Part shown: positions 5,367 through 9,262 of the stretch, one piece after another
How the letters are laid out: every line of letters starts with the position of its first letter
How positions within the stretch are numbered: position 1 is the first letter of the stretch
Source: CAJQND01 sp051010055
GTDB taxonomy: Bacteria; Pseudomonadota; Alphaproteobacteria; Rhizobiales; CAJQND01
Direction: 5' to 3'
Assembly: GCA_051010055.1 (NCBI GenBank)
Contig: JBPCVY010000256.1
Location: 1-9,262 of the forward strand
DNA: 9,262 bases
The notes under the pieces: generated by a model
Seen by the model: only the letters and a program-made list of their open reading frames with translations
Database searches by the model: none
What the model was told of the DNA's origin: nothing
Program-made: the position numbers and the translations under genes

Positions 5367-6047
5367 TTAACGGAAATGCCAGCTTGCGCCCAACCGCAGG
5401 GTGTGGCTGTCGAATGCACTGCGCATGCCAAGGCCGCCAAGGCTATATGTATCTTTTCCGTAATCGGCGTAGAGATACTCAAACCGCGCAGAAACCTGAT
5501 CTGAAATCATAGTTTCGAAACCGGCGCCCACAGTGCCGCCCCAGTAAAATTTCTTGCTGCGCCCGCCAGGCCCGCGTGCCCAGATGTCGGCAAGCGCCAG
5601 CCCGCCGGTGAGATAAAGCAATCCCGGCCCGGTTGGGAGCCCTGCACGCAGCCGGAACGAATGTTGGCCATGATCAGTAATCCTGATATCGCCAATGCCC
5701 GGCCGGCTTAGGGTTTCACTGATGTTGCCAAATCCGGCATCAGCTTCCACACCAAGAACAAATCCACTCACATCGAAATTGTAGCCGAGAAGAACGCCGC
5801 CCATGGGCCCGTCTGCACCCTGTTTCCAGCTTTGTGCGAATTCACCCTCCACGGAGTTGGACGAATTGAGTGATGCGTAGCCCACATGCAGGCCAACATA
5901 AGGCCCGGCCCATTCCGAAACGACGAATTCAGACGGTGCAGGGCCCAAGTCGGCAGCGCTGGCAGCGCCAGCAAGGCACATGCCCGCCGCAGCTATGCCG
6001 GCCAATCCCACGCTAAGCGCGGTTTTTCGTATTGGATAGTATTTCAT
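5367..6047 (-). CDS. Outer-membrane beta-barrel protein, Omp25/Omp31-like
   Basis: Exported small porin-like barrel of 226 residues. A signal peptide runs to about residue 31 (hydrophobic 'ALSVGLAGIAAAGMCLAG', then ASA before ADLG). The mature part shows the family's opening 'W-A-G-P-Y-V-G-L-H-V-G-Y' and alternating amphipathic strands rich in Gly and aromatics, including 'GPMGGVLLGYNFDV', 'FVLGVEADAGFG', 'LLYLTGGLALADI', 'FYWGGTVGAGFETMI', 'SARFEYLYADYGKD' and a last strand 'HTLRLGASWHFR'. The C-terminus has Phe next to last rather than last. ATG at 6047 was chosen because GGAG lies four bases upstream and the signal peptide begins there; an earlier in-frame ATG (6068) only adds seven residues. 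Its own promoter is visible upstream. Such proteins act as structural barrels or weak porins; no specific substrate can be read. Confidence 0.87.
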   Translation of the reverse strand: MKYYPIRKTALSVGLAGIAAAGMCLAGAASAADLGPAPSEFVVSEWAGPYVGLHVGYASLNSSNSVEGEFAQSWKQGADGPMGGVLLGYNFDVSGFVLGVEADAGFGNISETLSRPGIGDIRITDHGQHSFRLRAGLPTGPGLLYLTGGLALADIWARGPGGRSKKFYWGGTVGAGFETMISDQVSARFEYLYADYGKDTYSLGGLGMRSAFDSHTLRLGASWHFR

Positions 6048-6088
6048 GACGCTCCAACTAAGACTCAAGCCCTTTTCGAATTTTGGTG

Positions 6089-6117
6089 ATTCATCTCAAA
6101 CTCAGAGGTTTTGTCAA
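6089..6117 (-). promoter_or_regulatory. Promoter of the outer-membrane barrel gene
   Basis: On the minus strand a perfect TTGACA (6117-6112) is followed after 17 bases by ATGAAT (6094-6089). The transcript would start near 6082, giving a leader of about 35 bases before the ATG at 6047. It lies in the 120-bp gap after the gamma-glutamyl ligase gene, so the barrel gene is probably transcribed separately from the catabolic operon. Confidence 0.5.
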
Positions 6118-6167
6118 GTTGAACTTCAGTCTTGCTTAATACGATTCGCAAGCCGATTGTCCGGCAC

Positions 6168-7598
6168 TCAAAACGACTGGAAGTACTCTCGCATCTCCCA
6201 GTCGGTTGTTTCGCTCAAAAAGCGGGAAATCTCAGCCTCTTTTATGGTGCAGATATACTCAATGAACCCCTCGCCGAGCTGTTCTTTGAAAAGCCTGCTT
6301 TTCCGCAAGGCGGAAACGGCATCCATGAGACTGGTTGGCAAGCGCGCGGCGGCAGCATCATAAGGGGCATCAGCTGCCGGGCCGGGTCCAATCGATTTTT
6401 CGACGCCATCCAGTCCGGCAATGATTTGGGAAGCGGTGTAAAGGTAAGAATTTGCGGCAGGTTCACCTGCACGGTTTTCAATGTGAGCACTATCGTCGCC
6501 AGGCTGCCCGCAGGCTCTTATCATTGTGCCGCGATTGTCATATCCCCACACCGCCCTGTCGGGCGCCAATGCATGGGGCCGGTAGCGTTTGTAGCCGTTG
6601 ATGGTTGGTGTGGTGAAAACGGAAGTTGCGTGAGCATGTTCAAGCAAGCCGCCTGCATAGTGCAGGCCATATGCGCTCAAAATATCCTCACCCTCTCCAG
6701 CGAAGAGATTTTCTCCGGACTTGGCGTCGGTAATGGACTGGTGCAGATGCCAGCCGCTTGAAAAGATGTTTGTAAGGTGAGGCCGGCACATGAAGGTTGC
6801 GTGCAACCCTTCGCGCTCGCATACCTGTTTTACCGCCCCGCGGAGCAAAACAAAATTGTCAGCATTGGTGAGCGCATCATCCGGGTGAAACGTGAGTTCA
6901 ACCTGGCTTGGGCCAAACTCCACCTCCATTGAGCGTAGGGGAAGGCCAAGCCCGATAAGGTTTGTCCGGATAAGATCCATGATGTCAGCGAGCTCATCAA
7001 ACCTGTTTTCGGTGAGATATTGATAGCCTTGCGCAATGAGTTCCACGCCGGGCACGGCCCCGGGATGGGTTGCATCTTCCGGGGCAAGGCGTTCTTCGAG
7101 CGGTTGAAAAACGTGGAACTCGACCTCCAGCCCGGTGATGAGACTTTTGCCCTGTTCTTCCAGCCGGGCCAGCTGGTTGCGTAAAATCTGGCGGGTCGAG
7201 AATGGCATAGGCGCGCCGTCTCCATAGTAGATATCGCACAAAACCCACCCGGTTCCAGGCGCCCAGGGCAGCATGCGGAAAGTGGCCGGATCCGGTACGA
7301 GTGTGAAATCCGAGGCGCCGTCCAACCGGTTTTCGTTCATGGCGCCGCCGGGTTGCCACACCGGGAAAACCGTCCGGTGTGAGGTGTCTTTGAGGAGTAG
7401 TGTTGTTGTCAGCGCACACCCGTTACCAAGGCTGAGTTTGTCGTCGGCTATCAATGATTTTCCGCGCAAAATGCCGTGCTGGTCGGCAAATGAAAGCCGC
7501 ATCAGGTCTATCTCGCCCTTGGCAATGCGCCCTTCAATCTCGCGGGCAAGGACCGCTTGCTCGTCTGTCCACAGGCCGTGGCGTTCGGCAAAGTTCAT
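6168..7598 (-). CDS. Glutamine-synthetase-like gamma-glutamyl ligase
   Basis: ATP-dependent ligase of the glutamine synthetase fold, expected to couple glutamate to ammonia or an amine. The 476 residues carry the family's active-site blocks: 'GLEVEF' (E158, E160) and 'SMEVEFGPSQVE' (E227, E234) for metal, 'SGWHLHQS' (H284), 'NGYKRYRP' (R338), 'WGYDNRGTMIR' (R356) and 'HIENRAGEPAANSYLY' (E374, R376). Block wording departs from housekeeping GlnA (for example Trp-His-Leu-His-Gln, and no GlnA adenylylation-site motif was noticed), so it is better read as a gamma-glutamyl-amine synthetase of the PuuA/IpuC/aniline-TdnQ kind; the amine is unknown. ATG at 7598 starts 8 bp after the oxygenase stop. 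A GTG at 7613 in the same frame, overlapping that stop, is the alternative start and adds MVAAK. Neither has a strong ribosome binding site, so translation is probably coupled to the oxygenase. The pairing suggests a role in amine or aromatic-amine breakdown. Confidence 0.87.
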   Translation of the reverse strand: MNFAERHGLWTDEQAVLAREIEGRIAKGEIDLMRLSFADQHGILRGKSLIADDKLSLGNGCALTTTLLLKDTSHRTVFPVWQPGGAMNENRLDGASDFTLVPDPATFRMLPWAPGTGWVLCDIYYGDGAPMPFSTRQILRNQLARLEEQGKSLITGLEVEFHVFQPLEERLAPEDATHPGAVPGVELIAQGYQYLTENRFDELADIMDLIRTNLIGLGLPLRSMEVEFGPSQVELTFHPDDALTNADNFVLLRGAVKQVCEREGLHATFMCRPHLTNIFSSGWHLHQSITDAKSGENLFAGEGEDILSAYGLHYAGGLLEHAHATSVFTTPTINGYKRYRPHALAPDRAVWGYDNRGTMIRACGQPGDDSAHIENRAGEPAANSYLYTASQIIAGLDGVEKSIGPGPAADAPYDAAAARLPTSLMDAVSALRKSRLFKEQLGEGFIEYICTIKEAEISRFLSETTDWEMREYFQSF

Positions 7599-7606
7599 TT
7601 TCGCGG

Positions 7607-8914
7607 CTACCACGGCGAGCGCGCCCAGCCTGAGGTTTCGCGCCTTTCAAGTTCACGCGCTTTCCACTCATCCTGCCAATTATCCAGCTGGGCGATGGTG
7701 TCGAATGCAACCGGGCCGCGCAGGTTCCCATTACCGCCAAGGGCCGGCAATTCCCCACCGCTTTCAGCAGCATCAATGGCCCGGCGCAAAAGCCTGCGAT
7801 AGGCGATTATGCCAACGTCGGATTTGCCAAGGTGCTCATTTGTGCGGTCCTGAAGGGCCCCGGGGCTTTCTACCGCCCACTGGTCGTGCACATTTATGTC
7901 GAGCCCCATGCCAAGATAGGTTTCCTTGCGTTGTTCATTAGGATTGAAGCCGTAATTGTTCCGCTTGTTGATTTTGGGCCGGTAGCTGGGGAGTTCGTAA
8001 AGTTTCAGCCGCTGCGCGCGCATTTTCTCCTTATCAACCGGGCCGGTAAAACTGGTGAAGGTGGCGTACCAGTAGCAATTTTCATCATCCACCGGCACGT
8101 GCCATTGGGTGATGGTCATCTCAGGTGACATGGGAATGGAAATGCCATGGGGGAACACCTGATTGGTAATGCGAACATGCATGCCTTGATTGTCGAGATT
8201 GCGCAGGGCAATCAATCGCAGGCCGTAATCGGTTTCCTGAACTTGTATCTCAGGGCGCGGATACTCCCGTAAAATCTGGGTCATCGGCTTGTCTGCGCCT
8301 GATGAAGTGGCGCGGAATTGCTTGCCGTAGGAATCGGCAGGGTCTTCATCTTGCAGGAACCTGTGCAGGAAAGAAGCATGCGCCGGGTCGATGCCCACTT
8401 CCAGCGCCTGCAGCCAATTGCACTCAATAAAACCTTTGAAGGAGAAAACGTGTGTGTCCGGGGCCTCGAAGCAATCAAACTCGGGGAATGCAGGCGGCTC
8501 GCCCTCTCCCATGAACGCCCAGATTATGCCCGCCCTCTCTTTTACCGGATATGCCGTGTGCTTGATGTTTTCATGCATACGGCTTTCTTTCGGCTCGGCA
8601 GGCTGCTCCAGGCAGCGGCCATCATGGTCGAACAGCCAGCCATGGAAGGGGCACCTGAGGCCACCATGTTCCAGGCGCCCATAGCACAAGTCGACACCTC
8701 GGTGCGGGCAGTGCTTGCCGATAAGGCCCAAAGTGCCATCTTCACTTTTGAACAATACCAGCTCTTCGCCCAACAGGCGTACCGGAACAACAGGGCGCGG
8801 GCCGGCAAGCTCATCGGCCAACGCTGCAGGTTGCCAATATTGGCGCATCAACTTGCCAGCAGGGGCAGCCTTTCCGGTTTGCGTAAGGCGGGCATTGAGC
8901 TCTTCACTCAGCAT
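7607..8914 (-). CDS. Rieske [2Fe-2S] ring-hydroxylating oxygenase, alpha-type
   Basis: Predicted non-haem iron oxygenase of 435 residues, the phthalate-dioxygenase-like single-component oxygenase class. The Rieske cluster ligands are C69 and H71 ('CPHRG') and C88 and H91 ('CPFHGW'). The mononuclear iron site is marked by N166, D176, H179 and H184 in 'NWLQALEVGIDPAHASFLH'; the third, acidic ligand is probably in the C-terminal part around 'VESPGALQDRTNEHLG'. The downstream 'GKSDVGIIAYRRLL' is typical of the class. It needs a separate ferredoxin/reductase, not seen here. ATG at 8914 has AGAGGA 7 bases upstream. It is first in a leftward operon with the gamma-glutamyl ligase, and its start lies only 19 bp from a perfect 16-bp inverted repeat. 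Substrate unknown: by family an aromatic acid, amine or an N-methyl/O-methyl group. Confidence 0.9.
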   Translation of the reverse strand: MLSEELNARLTQTGKAAPAGKLMRQYWQPAALADELAGPRPVVPVRLLGEELVLFKSEDGTLGLIGKHCPHRGVDLCYGRLEHGGLRCPFHGWLFDHDGRCLEQPAEPKESRMHENIKHTAYPVKERAGIIWAFMGEGEPPAFPEFDCFEAPDTHVFSFKGFIECNWLQALEVGIDPAHASFLHRFLQDEDPADSYGKQFRATSSGADKPMTQILREYPRPEIQVQETDYGLRLIALRNLDNQGMHVRITNQVFPHGISIPMSPEMTITQWHVPVDDENCYWYATFTSFTGPVDKEKMRAQRLKLYELPSYRPKINKRNNYGFNPNEQRKETYLGMGLDINVHDQWAVESPGALQDRTNEHLGKSDVGIIAYRRLLRRAIDAAESGGELPALGGNGNLRGPVAFDTIAQLDNWQDEWKARELERRETSGWARSPW

Positions 8915-8933
8915 TTCATTCCTCTAGATCGGC

Positions 8934-8979
8934 ATCCGTTCAGATGGAATCGCTCGTCAACGTTTCCATCTGAACGGAT
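8934..8979. promoter_or_regulatory. Perfect 16-bp inverted repeat at the oxygenase promoter
   Basis: The arm at 8934-8949 (ATCCGTTCAGATGGAA) is the exact reverse complement of the arm at 8964-8979, with a 14-base spacer, so half-site centres are 30 bp apart. A minus-strand TTGACG (8960-8955) lies in the spacer and could be the oxygenase -35 element, though the matching -10 is poor. Placed 19 bp before the oxygenase ATG, the dyad is best read as an operator. It could also form a hairpin in a longer leader, but no T-run follows, so it is not a typical terminator. Confidence 0.62.
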
Positions 8980-9001
8980 TGAGCTGATCGTCCTTATGAA
9001 C

Positions 9002-9060
9002 GAGCAACTTTAACCGATCGCACCGAACCGGCAAGGTTTCGGTGCGATCGAATGTTGCTC
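9002..9060. promoter_or_regulatory. Bipartite 13+7-bp inverted repeat in the divergent control region
   Basis: The inner arms CGATCGCACCGAA (9015-9027) and TTCGGTGCGATCG (9038-9050) pair perfectly over a 10-base loop. Outer arms GAGCAAC (9002-9008) and GTTGCTC (9054-9060) pair beyond an asymmetric 6/3-base gap. A separate perfect palindrome TTGCCGGCAA follows at 9061-9070. No T-run borders either side, so a regulator-binding dyad is likelier than a terminator. It lies between the first inverted repeat and the ligase start. Confidence 0.55.
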
Positions 9061-9124
9061 TTGCCGGCAACGATAGAGCGGTAATCTGGAGAGGGCAAGC
9101 CGGTGCCCAGCGGAGGGAATTATT

Positions 9125-9154
9125 GTGCTGTTGCAAGCAGCCTCCACCTTATGA
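9125..9154 (+). CDS. Candidate nine-codon leader peptide before the CoA ligase
   Basis: GGAGGG at 9112-9117 stands seven bases before a GTG (9125) that opens VLLQAASTL and stops at TGA 9152-9154. The stop overlaps the in-frame ligase ATG at 9151 as ATGA, the classic coupling arrangement. The ribosome binding site is among the strongest in the window. It may be a real leader peptide or a chance match in a purine-rich stretch. Confidence 0.3.
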   Translation: MLLQAASTL

Positions 9155-9192
9155 CACTCTTGAAGAAAACAAACTTAAGGGAGGGCGCCGCA

Positions 9193-9262
9193 TTGGAATT
9201 TCCACGTGAGTATAACGCCACGGTGGATTTGCTGGACAGCAATGTGGAGCGCGGGCTGGGCG
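9193..9262 (+). CDS. Benzoate-CoA-ligase-like acyl-CoA synthetase, N-terminus only
   Basis: Predicted AMP-forming ligase activating an aromatic acid to its CoA thioester. Only 23 residues are visible: after the start, 'EFPREYNATVDLLDSNVERG' and LG, cut by the window edge. This resembles the opening of benzoate- and hydroxybenzoate-CoA ligases ('F..xYN.A.dL.d.N...G.G'), a match from memory over a short stretch. TTG at 9193 was chosen because AAGGGAGGG (9177-9185) lies seven bases upstream. ATG at 9151 is in the same frame, lacks its own ribosome binding site, but overlaps the leader ORF stop; it would add 14 residues (MTLLKKTNLREGAA). The gene is divergent from the oxygenase and shares its control region. 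Confidence 0.6.
   Translation, partial: MEFPREYNATVDLLDSNVERGLG

Noticed and set aside
7273..7941. Rightward 222-residue ORF
   Set aside because: Antisense to the strongly supported ligase/oxygenase junction; composition is that of a shadow frame, rich in Arg, Ser and Pro.
8318..9013. Rightward 231-residue ORF
   Set aside because: Antisense to the Rieske domain coding region with its intact C-x-H/C-x2-H ligands; no domain in the ORF itself.
1..9262. CRISPR array, insertion sequence or phage structural genes
   Set aside because: No regularly spaced repeats, transposase motifs or phage structural motifs are present; the only mobile signature is the integrase and att scar at the left edge.

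Overview
The window reads as chromosomal DNA of a Gram-negative bacterium, most likely an alphaproteobacterium. The signs are an Omp25/Omp31-style outer-membrane barrel with an 'ADLG' mature N-terminus, a CcdA-type thiol-redox protein, AraC regulators with the arabinose-binding-type N-terminal domain, and a tRNA-Arg(CCT)-like 3' end. No sequence comparison could be run, so the taxonomic call is an inference from protein style.

Bases 1-721 are the right-hand end of an integrated mobile element. A tyrosine integrase gene runs leftward out of the window, its upstream region carries short repeats, and a 46-bp copy of the 3' half of a tRNA-Arg(CCT) gene closes the element as an attR-like scar. Bases 722-1311 hold two small leftward genes: a short conserved-type secreted protein whose signal peptide is interrupted by an in-frame amber codon, and a 62-residue single-span membrane protein. 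Bases 1447-3660 hold two tandem AraC-family paralogues. The first has lost its DNA-binding domain to a one-base deletion. The second is full length but carries what looks like a pair of compensating one-base indels in a conserved motif. A leftward ccdA gene follows, its stop codon sharing a CTAG with the stop of the second araC.

Bases 4630-5337 encode a secreted pentapeptide-repeat protein with a strikingly regular 20-residue period (Arg-Ala-x-Phe six times). It converges on a leftward outer-membrane beta-barrel gene (5367-6047).

Bases 6168-9262 look like the edge of an aromatic (possibly aromatic-amine) catabolic locus. A Rieske non-haem iron oxygenase and a glutamine-synthetase-like gamma-glutamyl ligase lie 8 bp apart and run leftward, while a benzoate-CoA-ligase-like gene starts rightward and leaves the window. 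The 236-bp divergent control region holds a perfect 16-bp inverted repeat just upstream of the oxygenase, a second bipartite 13+7-bp inverted repeat, and a nine-codon leader ORF with a strong ribosome binding site that overlaps a possible ligase start as ATGA. The most informative points are the island boundary, the broken or patched araC pair, the amber in the secretion signal, the arginine ladder, and the two-operator divergent promoter of the ligase/oxygenase/gamma-glutamyl-ligase locus.
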